Origin: Arthrobacter silviterrae
GTDB taxonomy: Bacteria > Actinomycetota > Actinomycetes > Actinomycetales > Micrococcaceae
Length of the DNA stretch: 64,000 nucleotides
NCBI RefSeq assembly: GCF_011045165.1
Contig: NZ_JAAKZI010000011.1
Location: 49,239 to 113,238, forward strand
Reading direction: 5' to 3'
A program made the position numbers and the translations under genes. The notes beneath the pieces are model-generated. The model had not been told where the DNA came from. It saw only the letters and a list, made by a program, of their open reading frames with translations, and did not search any database. This document shows positions 26,401 through 34,100 of the stretch, in pieces; the stretch's first letter is position 1; each line of letters opens with the position of its first letter.

Positions 26401-27262
26401 CCGCATTGCAGAGTCGGCGTTCATGTGGCTGGCGGCTGGCACCGGAGCATGGCTGCTGGCCCACCGGCACCGCCCCTGGCTGGCCGCCTCGGCAGCGGTC
26501 GGCATACCCCTGCTGCTTCTGCCACTGCAGCCGTACGGCGGTGAACTGCTGATGAGGGTGTACCTGTACAGCCTGCCGTTTTCCGCCCCCCTGCTGGCCA
26601 CCCTGCTGCTGCCAGCAGGAGGGCGCAGGCCCAGGGTGTGGCGCACGGTGCTGGTCGCCGTCGTCGGGCTGGCGCTGGCGGGGACAACCATGGTGACCCG
26701 GTATGGCAATGACGCCCTGGAGACCTTCTCGCAGGGCGAATTGGCGCTGGTCAGCCAGCTTGACCATGCGGCCCCCAACGGCGCCGTGGTGATTGAAGCC
26801 GTCCACGACACCCCGTGGCGCAGCGTCAAGTACGCCACCTACAAGTACCGCACTCTGCTGCCCGGCAAGCCACAGGCCGACGCCCCGGAGCTGGCCTGTT
26901 CCTTTGTGGAAGAGCTGGCGGCAAAGTCCGGGGCCTACCTGCTGGTCACGCAAAGCCAAATCGACTCCGCAGAGATGCTGGGAATCGGCCCGCCCGGCGC
27001 CGTCCAGCACTTTGTTGACACCTGCCAGCTGCGCGACGGTTGGCGTGTCCTGGCGCACAACACTTCCGGAATCCTCATCCACATCAACGGAGCAACCAAT
27101 GCGAATCCCCAAGAATCTCCCGGATCTGGCCCTAGCCGTGTTGGCTATCGCTTCACTTCCCCTGGCCCTGGCGGGACCGCCAGCCCTGCGGGCGGCAGTG
27201 GTGGGGGCGTTGCTGTTGACTGGCCCGGGCGGGGCGGCGGCACTGTGGTTCTGGCGGGCTAG
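23456..27262 (+). CDS. Fusion of a MOP-type polysaccharide flippase and a GT-C-like membrane protein
   Basis: 1268 residues. Residues ~20-490 contain ten or more hydrophobic segments with the look of a Wzx/MOP lipid-linked sugar flippase. It is interrupted by a hydrophilic 5-residue repeat (~292-348). A second Ser/Ala/Lys linker (~492-541) leads to a ~150-residue cytoplasmic stretch and then about ten more membrane segments with a C-terminal extracytoplasmic domain (~1090-1240), the layout of GT-C polyprenyl-sugar transferases. A WVGQDYLAPQAY loop follows a membrane span. The last ~55 codons overlap the next gene and read as Gly/Pro/Ser-rich sequence. Starts at ATG 23456 overlapping the previous stop. 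If real as one chain it couples flipping and transfer; the GT-C label is by topology only. Confidence 0.7.
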   Translation: MTGRELLDRLHPGQVQSKSMGANTLSLAAARVAPMVVGFVFWALAALSLSPARLGLGSALVSAVLLSVQLALLGVGPATVSLLPSQHDAGRRLLSASLAAVVVTSVVVGVAVVLVTRALGGVTGAAWDNPAVVAAFLVAAVLATVAYQLDHIAVAQSSSHHALSRSLVQGLVQLGALGLGLLAKNDGVLTLLTSVAAGALASVVLGLVQQWRRGLRPTRFGAPEAKLLLRHGLPNHALMLSDRAPGYLLPLVVTAAVSATATASWYMVWMLSTAVFFVPQSAGYSLQAKLAGQGVSQQGVSQQGVSRPGIPRQGVSVQDFSRQGISRQNVSRQGISRHDASLQGISQPAPGGPGPVAWPAPAGWANPVRALVRKALMLSVVLTAGAAVVLVVAGPVLLKLLGPVYAQGWPLLLIMAPALLVGCVTQVYYGLCRARNRLAEATAVAVVAALIAVVPAAALASQRGLEGVSLVWLAGQVVAAGLAAWRLSVLTSKAQAPQSPGSKASASKAPTSRKLTSRNLTFQDQASQAPASKNQASQILPSPGRNVHPKLQGDRPGDLRRALRLDHRDALAQEQLLRHSDQRHTYTSDHDTELPKVPGLRAAWRRQYSHYVDTRVRLTDALDRVESRMRPRMVHGEGAASSSLALLAAAALGLGVWGALHADVGKIGSLGVITAVPPEYFPALAAAVAGVALSLARRRQHVWVLVVQLVVLIFLLHGLDPMIHGTPRLEASYRHLGITAYIGADGQLDTKLDAYFSWPGFFALLAMFSKATGLPSLMPLATWAPPVVNLLLLPVLLAIARRVTGHWRATWAGVWLFYLTSWVGQDYLAPQAYAYIVGLTVLAAVLAAYGGRAWKGTASKWRRVVDWMDPKVYPAPGLSRPVSAMLISCCIVMLVAMTAAHQLTPFAVAAVLLGLVAIGQLRLRLVSALAIAIPVVWLVFVATPYLVGHMDTLFGSVGNVSQTIAVTKRVSGDPGHLFVVASRIAESAFMWLAAGTGAWLLAHRHRPWLAASAAVGIPLLLLPLQPYGGELLMRVYLYSLPFSAPLLATLLLPAGGRRPRVWRTVLVAVVGLALAGTTMVTRYGNDALETFSQGELALVSQLDHAAPNGAVVIEAVHDTPWRSVKYATYKYRTLLPGKPQADAPELACSFVEELAAKSGAYLLVTQSQIDSAEMLGIGPPGAVQHFVDTCQLRDGWRVLAHNTSGILIHINGATNANPQESPGSGPSRVGYRFTSPGPGGTASPAGGSGGGVAVDWPGRGGGTVVLAG
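24331..24500 (+). repeat. 15-bp minisatellite coding for (R/Q)QG(V/I)S repeats
   Basis: About eleven degenerate copies of a 15-base unit of the form CAGGGNNTTTCGCGG encode pentapeptides such as QGVSQ, QGISR and QDFSR inside the flippase half. The first three copies are nearly identical (CAGGGGGTGTCGCAA), later ones have diverged. Confidence 0.85.
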
Positions 27263-27665
27263 CCCCAGCCGCCGGTCCAGGCTGGCCCTCGGTGCGGCCT
27301 TTTACGTTGCCCTGGCCATCGGCCTGAGCCTCGGCACATCGCTGCTGGTGGCCACCGGCATGGTCTATGGACACCTTTGGAATCCGTCCGCAGGCGTGTG
27401 GGCGGTGGCAGGGCTGACCCTGGTGCTGCTCGGACTGCCGCGGCTGCCCCACATCACCTGGCAGCAGTTCCTCTACGGACAGAACGCGGAGAAATACGGG
27501 CACGGCGCAGCGTCCCGGGGGCACGGAACGGCGTCCAGCGGGCACGGCTCAGCGTCCAGCGGGCACGTCACGCCAAAATCCTGGACCAGCACAGTCAAAT
27601 TTTGGCGCAGCGTTGGAAAGACTTGGCACAGCACAGGAAGGGTGGCCCGCCATGTTGCCAGCTAA
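27099..27665 (+). CDS. Small membrane protein with His/Gly repeat tail
   Basis: 188 residues. Four hydrophobic segments in the first ~115 residues (LALAVLAIASLPLALAG onward), then a hydrophilic tail containing three 7-residue units GHGAASR, GHGTASS, GHGSASS and a basic end. The start ATG 27099 lies 164 bp inside the previous gene in another frame. The clear membrane segments in this frame versus Gly/Pro-rich text in the other suggest this frame is the selected one in the overlap. No ribosome site stronger than ACGGAGCAACC is visible. Function unknown; context implies surface polysaccharide assembly. Confidence 0.6.
   Translation: MRIPKNLPDLALAVLAIASLPLALAGPPALRAAVVGALLLTGPGGAAALWFWRASPSRRSRLALGAAFYVALAIGLSLGTSLLVATGMVYGHLWNPSAGVWAVAGLTLVLLGLPRLPHITWQQFLYGQNAEKYGHGAASRGHGTASSGHGSASSGHVTPKSWTSTVKFWRSVGKTWHSTGRVARHVAS
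27498..27570 (+). repeat. 21-bp minisatellite coding for GHGxASS repeats
   Basis: Three copies plus a partial of a 21-base unit of the form GGGCACGGNNCNGCGTCCAGC in the tail of the small membrane protein gene. In-frame, no spacer. Confidence 0.8.
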
Positions 27666-29097
27666 TCTCCCGGCCCGCAGAGACCGGCGGTCCGGGGCTC
27701 AGCAGTCCCAATCGCCCGTGGCCAAGCCGTGGTGGACCAAGCGGCACCAGTCCCAATCGCCCGTGGCCAAGCCGTGGTGGACCAAGCGCCACCAGTCCAA
27801 ATCACCCGTGGCCAAGCCGTGGTGGACCAAGCGCCACCAGTCCAAATCACCCGTGGCCAAGCCGTGGTGGACCAGGTCACCGTGGTCCAGGGCACGGTGG
27901 ACCAAGTCGCCCTGGTCCAAGGCTGCTGCCATCGCTGCAGTGCTGTCCACCGTGTTCCTCGGGGCCTGCTCTTCTGGTCAGGCGGGCTCGCCCGGCGCCA
28001 CCACCCACATTCCAGACCCCACCCCGCCGTCGGCCGTCAGCCATGTTTTCGTCATCATGCTGGAAAACGTGTCCTACGACAGCGCGTACGGTCCCAAGCC
28101 CATCTACCCCTACCTGGCCAACACCCTGCGTCCCGAGGGCGTGCTCCTAAACCAGTTCTACGGGGTGGCCCACTGGAGCCTGGGCAACTACCTGGCCATT
28201 CTGGGCGGCACCTCACCCACCAAGGACATCCAGGGCGACTGCACCAAATACACGGACATGACGGAGGCCCAGCCGGCTGCGGACGGCCAGGTCACGTCAA
28301 AGCACGGCTGCGTCTTCCCGAAGTCCGTCCCCACCCTCGCCAACCAGCTCACGGACAACAACCTGACGTGGAAGGGCTACATGCAGGACATGGGCGCGGC
28401 ACCCTACCGTGAACAAGCCAGCTGCGGCATTCCCAGCCTTGGCCCGGACAAGTCGGACCTGACCCAAAACTCCGTGCCCTGGGACAACTACGCAGCCCGC
28501 CACAATCCTTTCATCTACTTCTCGGCGGTGCGCGACACACCGGCCTGCGCCGCCAATGTCAAGCCGCTCGACCAGCTCACCACTGACCTGAAGACTGCCG
28601 CGACCACACCAAACTTCGCCTTCATTTCTCCCAGCCTGTGCGACGACGGCCACAATGAATGCCCCGCCCCCCGGACCCCCGACAGCTGGCTGTCCACCTG
28701 GATCCCCCTGATCCAGGCATCGCCCGCATACAAGAACAGCATGATCATCATCCTGGCGGACGAGGCGAAGAACGATTCCCGCGCCTGCTGCCAGGAGCCT
28801 TCCGGCCCCAACGTGCCGCACCCGGGCGGGCCGAATTCCGCACTGCTCCAGGCTCAAGGAAATGGTGCCGGCGGTGGCCGCATTGGCGCGCTGGTGCTCT
28901 CACCTTTCGTGAAGGCAGGATCCACCAGCACCATCCCGTACAACGACTACTCGCTGCTGCGGTCCATTGAAAACCTGTTCAGCCTGCCGCACCTGGGGTA
29001 CGCCGCGCAGCCCGGGCTGGTGCCGTTCGGCCCCGATGTCTGGACCTCCAAAGCCCAGACATCGTCCGCTTCGGCCGTCCCCACGCCGACCAACTAA
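27652..29097 (+). CDS. Phosphoesterase-family lipoprotein (acid phosphatase/phospholipase C-like)
   Basis: 481 residues. Unusual N-terminus: about 90 residues containing 15-residue repeats (PVAKPWWTKRH core) precede the hydrophobic segment AAIAAVLSTVFLGAC with lipobox LGAC (~residues 100-105). The extracytoplasmic domain begins HVFVIMLENVSYDSAYG and continues with NQFYGVAHWSLGNYLAILGG, KGYMQDMG and NSMIIILADEAKND, matching the PF04185 phosphoesterase family (alkaline-phosphatase-like fold that cleaves phosphodiesters or phosphomonoesters). Start 27652 is 14 bp inside the previous gene with AGGAAGG upstream; with this start the leader would need to cross the membrane after a long basic cytoplasmic extension. 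Last gene of the operon. Confidence 0.82.
   Translation: MLPANLPARRDRRSGAQQSQSPVAKPWWTKRHQSQSPVAKPWWTKRHQSKSPVAKPWWTKRHQSKSPVAKPWWTRSPWSRARWTKSPWSKAAAIAAVLSTVFLGACSSGQAGSPGATTHIPDPTPPSAVSHVFVIMLENVSYDSAYGPKPIYPYLANTLRPEGVLLNQFYGVAHWSLGNYLAILGGTSPTKDIQGDCTKYTDMTEAQPAADGQVTSKHGCVFPKSVPTLANQLTDNNLTWKGYMQDMGAAPYREQASCGIPSLGPDKSDLTQNSVPWDNYAARHNPFIYFSAVRDTPACAANVKPLDQLTTDLKTAATTPNFAFISPSLCDDGHNECPAPRTPDSWLSTWIPLIQASPAYKNSMIIILADEAKNDSRACCQEPSGPNVPHPGGPNSALLQAQGNGAGGGRIGALVLSPFVKAGSTSTIPYNDYSLLRSIENLFSLPHLGYAAQPGLVPFGPDVWTSKAQTSSASAVPTPTN
27703..27870 (+). repeat. 45-bp minisatellite in the phosphoesterase N-terminus
   Basis: Copies begin at 27703, 27748, 27793 and 27838 (the last partial). Copies 1-2 and copies 3-4 form near-identical pairs. 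Each encodes a 15-residue unit with PVAKPWWTK. After them, shorter WSRARW/WTKSPW pieces decay to 27920. Confidence 0.9.
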
Positions 29098-29128
29098 GGC
29101 GCATCTCTCAACGATCACATCTGGCCGA

Positions 29129-29180
29129 CAAGTAGCGAATCCACTACTTGGAGTGGTGGCGTACCAAAGACGAGTGGCGG
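29129..29180 (+). promoter_or_regulatory. Phased box array 1 (CAAGTAG / GGAGTGG / CGAGTGG)
   Basis: AGTA/AGTG cores at 29131, 29152 and 29173, spaced exactly 21 and 21 bp, 78 bp upstream of the 39-residue membrane peptide. The first box also forms a small palindrome with CTACTTG (29144-29150). The layout matches array 2 (30869-30918). Regulatory function is inferred. Confidence 0.5.
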
Positions 29181-29257
29181 CCACCCTATTGATCCCTTGA
29201 TGGCCCACCGTAGGCTCAGTTCTGAAGACGATGACCGAAAGAGGGGTAGGCCGTCAT

Positions 29258-29377
29258 ATGAGCACCAGGTATGCAAGGAACAGGTTCGAACAGCGCAGCT
29301 ACACGTGGAGGTCCGTGTCGCTGGGCGTTCTCTCCGCCATCGTTGCGTTAGTGATAATTTTCGTCTGGCTGCATTAG
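29258..29377 (+). CDS. 39-residue single-pass membrane peptide (family member 1)
   Basis: ATG 29258 behind GAGGGGTAGG. The peptide has a basic/aromatic head (RYARNRFEQRSYTWRSV) and one hydrophobic helix (residues ~20-38) ending in WLH, and is followed 15 bp later by a strong terminator. It resembles the peptides at 52837 and 53051: Arg, aromatic, acidic, then a Gln/Ser/Thr stretch, Trp, a basic or polar pair, and a helix. A longer frame of 65 codons overlaps it at 29197 but has no coding character. Function unknown. Confidence 0.65.
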   Translation: MSTRYARNRFEQRSYTWRSVSLGVLSAIVALVIIFVWLH

Positions 29378-29392
29378 CCCTGACCAATAGTT

Positions 29393-29422
29393 AAGGAAGG
29401 CCACGCGGGTGGCCTTCCTTTG
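29393..29422 (+). terminator. Rho-independent terminator
   Basis: 12-bp perfect stem AAGGAAGGCCAC (29393-29404) / GTGGCCTTCCTT (29409-29420) followed by TTG. Ends the small-peptide transcript. Confidence 0.85.
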
Positions 29423-29470
29423 CCATGCCCAAAACCAATTAGCAATTCATGAAAGCATTCTCCTCAAAAA

Positions 29471-29543
29471 GCGAGTGATGAATTCTGGAAGTCGAGTGTT
29501 GACGACGCGTTAATCGAGTGACCGGGACGCCGAAATCAAGTGA
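29471..29543 (+). promoter_or_regulatory. Phased box array 3 upstream of the frameshifted LAETG gene
   Basis: Boxes GCGAGTGA, TCGAGTGT, TCGAGTGA and TCAAGTGA with AGTG cores at 29474, 29495, 29517 and 29539, spaced 21, 22 and 22 bp. The gene-free stretch from 29423 to 29824 is AT-richer than its surroundings. After the boxes it has a small hairpin GGGTGG-TTT-CCACCC with TTGTTTT (29560-29581), a possible attenuator, then ~240 bp in which I see nothing else before the TTGGGGAACTA ribosome site of the next gene. Confidence 0.5.
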
Positions 29544-29824
29544 CATTGCCAATGAAGACGGGTGGTTTCCACCCTTGTTTTAAAAATCTTCCGATCATAG
29601 TCTTTTATTGCCGCACCTAGCGACGGCTCTACATTGTTGCGGGCATTTATAAGGCGAGCCAAAGAATTTGGACATCGCTTCATTCAACGCTGCCCAAGAT
29701 TAATATTTCGCCAGGCATTCCCATGCCATAAAGAGCATAATTCTGACGGCCGGGGGAATTCATTTGTTGAATTACCTGGCCACTGAAGCATCACCTGAAA
29801 ATACTTTGGAAAGTTGGGGAACTA

Positions 29825-30711
29825 ATGCATTACAAGCCAGAGCACATTCAAAGCAATGCGGGGAAGTCATCACCTCCGCGCAAACTCCGGTCGACCCTCC
29901 TGTCGTCGGCCGCTGTCCTTGCCCTTGGCTTTGCCAGCCTTGGCGCCCTGGCCGCTGCACCCGCAAATGCCACGCCGGGCTCGGACTACGAAGTCACCAT
30001 TTGCCACGCCACGTCGGCGGAGAACAACCCATACGGGCCCAAGCCAATCACTGTGGACGTTGCCTCGATACTCAACGAGCCTGGCCATTCTGGGCACACC
30101 GGCCCGGTGTTCGCCGCCGGCATGACCTCGGGCTGGGGCGACATTATCCCGCCCATTGGCAATAACGGCGACCAGTACGCCGGGATGAACTGGACCGCTG
30201 AAGGCCAGCTATTTACAACAACGGCTGCCGGATTCCTGACACAACAGACATTTCGCTCGCCGCGCCGGCAGTTGTTCAGGCCGTCTGCACCGACGGCGTG
30301 CTCTCCACCCCGTCAGTTACCCCGGTTGCCATTGACGGCCTCACGTACAAGGTGGCCGGTGACGTCGCCAACGGCGGCACCGCCGTCGTTACGGCCACCG
30401 CCTCAGCCGACAACACCCAACTGGTGGCAGCCGATGGCTGGAACTTGAATGAAGACGGAACGGCCACCTTTACCGTTACCTTCGACAAGGTGGCCTGCCC
30501 GGCTGTCGTGGTGACCACACCTCCGGCCACCACCACCACGCCGGCTGCGCCCGCAACAACTGACCCGGCAGTCACCACCGCAGCCGTTCAGCCCGCGGGC
30601 CTGGCTGAGACAGGTGCCAACTCAGGATTCTTCCTGGCCCTGGGCGCCTTGCTCCTGGGTCTTGGTGGAGTCGCCGTGTGGCGCACCCGCCGGACGGCCG
30701 GCAAGCACTAA
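29825..30711 (+). pseudogene. LAXTG wall-anchored surface protein, broken by a single-base frameshift
   Basis: The first part (from ATG 29825) encodes a signal peptide (core STLLSSAAVLALGFASLGALAA) and a CHAT...NPYGPKPITV...GHSGHTGPVF...GDIIPP domain, as in the gene at 31197. At about 30208 the frame is lost: after GMNWTAEGQ the text becomes nonsense, while the other frame gives IYNN, a Cys-rich junction, one repeat with VAADGWNLNEDGTATF, a Thr/Pro linker and the C-terminal LAETG-hydrophobic-RTRR anchor, ending at 30711. Adding one G between 30208 and 30209 restores GQAIYNN, the exact text of the homologue. LAXTG is the motif of class E sortases in high-GC actinobacteria. Either a real mutation or a sequencing error. 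Confidence 0.85.
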
Positions 30712-30775
30712 CGGCACCAACTGCTGGAAAGTGAGCGGATCACAAAGGTCCGCCACGGACTGATATTGCACAAAT

Positions 30776-30826
30776 GTGGCCCGGACATTCCCCTTCAAGG
30801 GAATGTCCGGGCCACTTTGTTTTGCC
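30776..30826 (+). terminator. Rho-independent terminator after the LAETG gene
   Basis: Stem of 17 bp from GTGGCCCGGACATTCCC (30776-30792) paired with GGGAATGTCCGGGCCAC, followed by TTTGTTTTG. Confidence 0.88.
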
Positions 30827-30868
30827 TAACATCTTTGGTCCGAAGCCGCCATGAACAAGGGACTGATC

Positions 30869-30936
30869 CAAGTAGGGAAATACACTACCCGAGTGTTTCC
30901 TGGGAAAACACGAGTGACCATCACGCTAGCAGTGAT
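30869..30936 (+). promoter_or_regulatory. Phased box array 2 upstream of the 16-repeat surface protein
   Basis: CAAGTAG, CGAGTG and CGAGTG with AGTR cores at 30871, 30892 and 30913 (21 and 21 bp), then AGTGAT at 30931 in a small palindrome ATCAC-GCTAGCA-GTGAT (about 30920-30936). The first ~50 bp resemble array 1, including CGAA/GGAA and CACTAC between boxes one and two. The start codon is ~280 bp downstream; the rest of the leader (30937-31196) shows no other clear signal. Confidence 0.5.
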
Positions 30937-31196
30937 TAATATCACGAACCTAGCCTTGCAGTACTGATCTGAGGCTGGGGCGGAGAAGCAATTGTTACTC
31001 GTACCAAGAATGTGGAATTGGCTAGCTGGAGCAATGCTCGCCAGCCGTTCACAATGCGCCCCCATCACCGTGGAATTCCATCGATTATGCACGTGATGAA
31101 GAGGCGCTCTTTCACATTAACCATGGCTCGCAAAAAACATGGAATCAACGGTCTCGTTGGCAAAGATAACGAAGCAGAAACAAGAAATGGGGAATC

Positions 31197-34100
31197 ATGT
31201 TAGGGAAATCCAGAAAGTCATTGCACCGGTTGGGGGGTGGTGTTCCGGGGCGGAAGTGGCTGTCCCAGTTCTTGGCTGTCATGGCTGCCCTAGCCATGAC
31301 GTTTGCAGGTCTCGTTGGTCTGGCAGTCGGCCCGGCCGCGGCGGCACCAGCCAGCACACAAGTGGCTGCAGCACCCGCGGCGACCTCCGCGGACGGCACT
31401 GTCGTTTACTGTCACAGGGCAGCCGCATTGACCAAGCCATACAACTGGGGCATGGCCAGTTCCGTGTCCGCTTTCATCGAGCAGGGCCATGCTTCACACA
31501 CCGGGCCAATGTTCCCTCTCGTTGGCACGGACGGCAAGTGGGGGGACATTTATCCGCCCATCCCCGGAGTTAGCGACACCGGACAGAACTGGGGACCCGA
31601 TGGTCAGGCCATCTACAACAACCAGTGCAATACCGATGTTCCCGTGGCTCCCATGGATCCAATTGTGGAGCTGGCTGTTTGCACTGGCCCCGGCTCGGCA
31701 ACAGTTCCAACCGTCACCCTCGCCGTAACAAACGGCATCACCTACCAGATTCAAGGGACGGTGGCCTCCGGCAACACAGTAACCATCATCGCGGTCCCTT
31801 CTCAGCCGCTAATTTACAAACTGACCGCTGCTCCCGGGTGGACGCTGAACGCGGATGGCTCCGCAAGTTTCACGGTGGTGCTGACAATTCCGAATTGCAC
31901 CGCCGATGTTGCGCCGGTCGCCCCAACAGTTGCCCAGGCACAATGTACAGGGCCGGGCACTTCAAGTGCACCGTCACTGACCCTGCCGAGCACCGAAGGC
32001 ATTGACTACGTGCAAACCGGCACCGTGGCCCTGGGAAACACCGTCACCGTGACGGCCACCGCGAAGTCCAGCTACAAGCTGAAGGCAGCTGACGGCTGGG
32101 CGCCCAATGCGAACGGCACGGCAACATTCACCGTCACCTTCACCACCCCGGACTGCATCATCCCGGCAACCCCGGTTGCCCCGACAGTGGTCCAAGCAGT
32201 GTGCACCGGCCCCGGAACGGCAACCACCCCCACCATTGACCCGGCCACCACCACCGGCATTAACTACGTGGTAACCGGCACCATCGCCCAGGGCCAGACC
32301 GTGACCGTCACGGCAACCCCAAAGACCGGCTACAAGCTCACCACAGCTCCCGGCTGGACACCGCAAACCGACGGCGCAGCAAGCTACACCTTCACCGTCG
32401 AATTCACCACCCCGGACTGCATCATCCCGGCAACCCCGGTTGCCCCGACAGTGGTCCAGGCAGTGTGCACCGGCCCGGGAACGGCAACCACCCCCACCCT
32501 GAAGGCGGCGACCACCACCGGGATTGACTACGTGGTAACCGGCACCATCGCCCAGGGCCAGACCGTGACCGTCACGGCAACACCCAAGCCCGGATACAAG
32601 CTGACCACAGCTCCCGGCTGGACACCGCAAACCGACGGCGCAGCAAGTTACACCTTCACCGTCGAATTCACCACCCCGGACTGCATCGTCGGGGCCAGCC
32701 CGTTGCCGCCAACTGTCACCCAGGCAGTCTGCACCGGCCCCGGAACGGCCAGCACGCCCACCATCGAGTGGACCGCGGTCAAGGGCATCAGCTACTCCAA
32801 CACGGGAGTGGTGGCCGCCGGCAACACAGTCACAGTGACTGCCACGCCGGCGTTCGGTTACAAGCTGAACGCCTCAGACGGCTGGACGCTGAACAACGAC
32901 GGGACAGCGACCTTCACGGTCAGCCTGGCAGCCGCACCTGACTGCATCGTCCTGGCCACCCCGGGAACGCCGACAGTCACCCAGGCTGTCTGCACCGGTC
33001 CTGGAACGTCCACCACGCCAACGCTGGGTGTGCCGACCAACACCGACGCCATCACCTACAGTGCCAACGGGACAGCAGCACAAGGTGCCACCGTGCTTAT
33101 CACGGCCACACCCACCTTCGGGCACAGCATCACGCCCGGCAACGGATGGCTGCTTAACAAGGACGGCACAGCCACCTTCACGGCGATCTTCGGCACCCCT
33201 GACTGCATCGTCCCGGCCACCCCGGGAACGCCGACGGTCACCCAGGCTCAGTGCACGGGGCCGGGGACGGCCACCACACCAACGCTGGGCCTGCCGGCCA
33301 ACACCGCCGCCATCACCTATAGCGCTGACGGAGCAGCAGCACAGGGCGCCACGGTCCATGTCACCGCCACACCGACCTTTGGCCACAGCATCACCGCCGG
33401 CAACGGCTGGATGCTCAACGAAGACGGCACGGCAACGTTCACGGTGAACTTCAATACGCTGGACTGCATTGAGGGTGCCACACCGGCTCCACCTGTGATC
33501 ACCCAGGCAGTTTGTGCGGGCCCCGGAGTGACAACCCCGGCATCGCTTACGTACGCGGAAACCAACGGGATCATGTACTCCCAGAACGTTGCCACGGCCG
33601 CAGGCGCCACGGTGGTGGTCACGGCCACCCCGACCTTTGGCCACAAGCTGAACTCCGCAAACGGCTGGACCATGCAGGCAGACGGAACGGCCACCTTCGT
33701 GGTCACTTTCGACGCAGCACCTGACTGCATCGTCCCGGCAACTCCTGGCACGCCGACCGTCACCCAGGCGGTTTGCACCGGACCGGGAACGGCAAGCACA
33801 CCAGCGTTGAAGGTGCCGGGCAACAGCGACAGCATCACCTACACCACTGACGGCACCGTCGCAGCAGGCAACACCGTCCACGTCATCGCGACACCGACCT
33901 TCGGCCACAGCATCACAGCCGGCAACGGATGGATGCTCAACGAAGACGGCACCGCCACCTACACGGCCACCTTCGGCACCCCAGACTGCATCGTGGGGGC
34001 AACCCCCGCTGCGCCAACCGTCACCCAGGCGGTTTGCACCGGGCCGGGAATGGCCAGCACGCCCACCATCACCTGGACAGCAGTCAAGGGAATCAGCTAC

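Noticed and set aside
27703..27870. CRISPR-like repeat array
   Set aside because: Units are contiguous 45-bp copies without spacers and lie in frame inside a gene.
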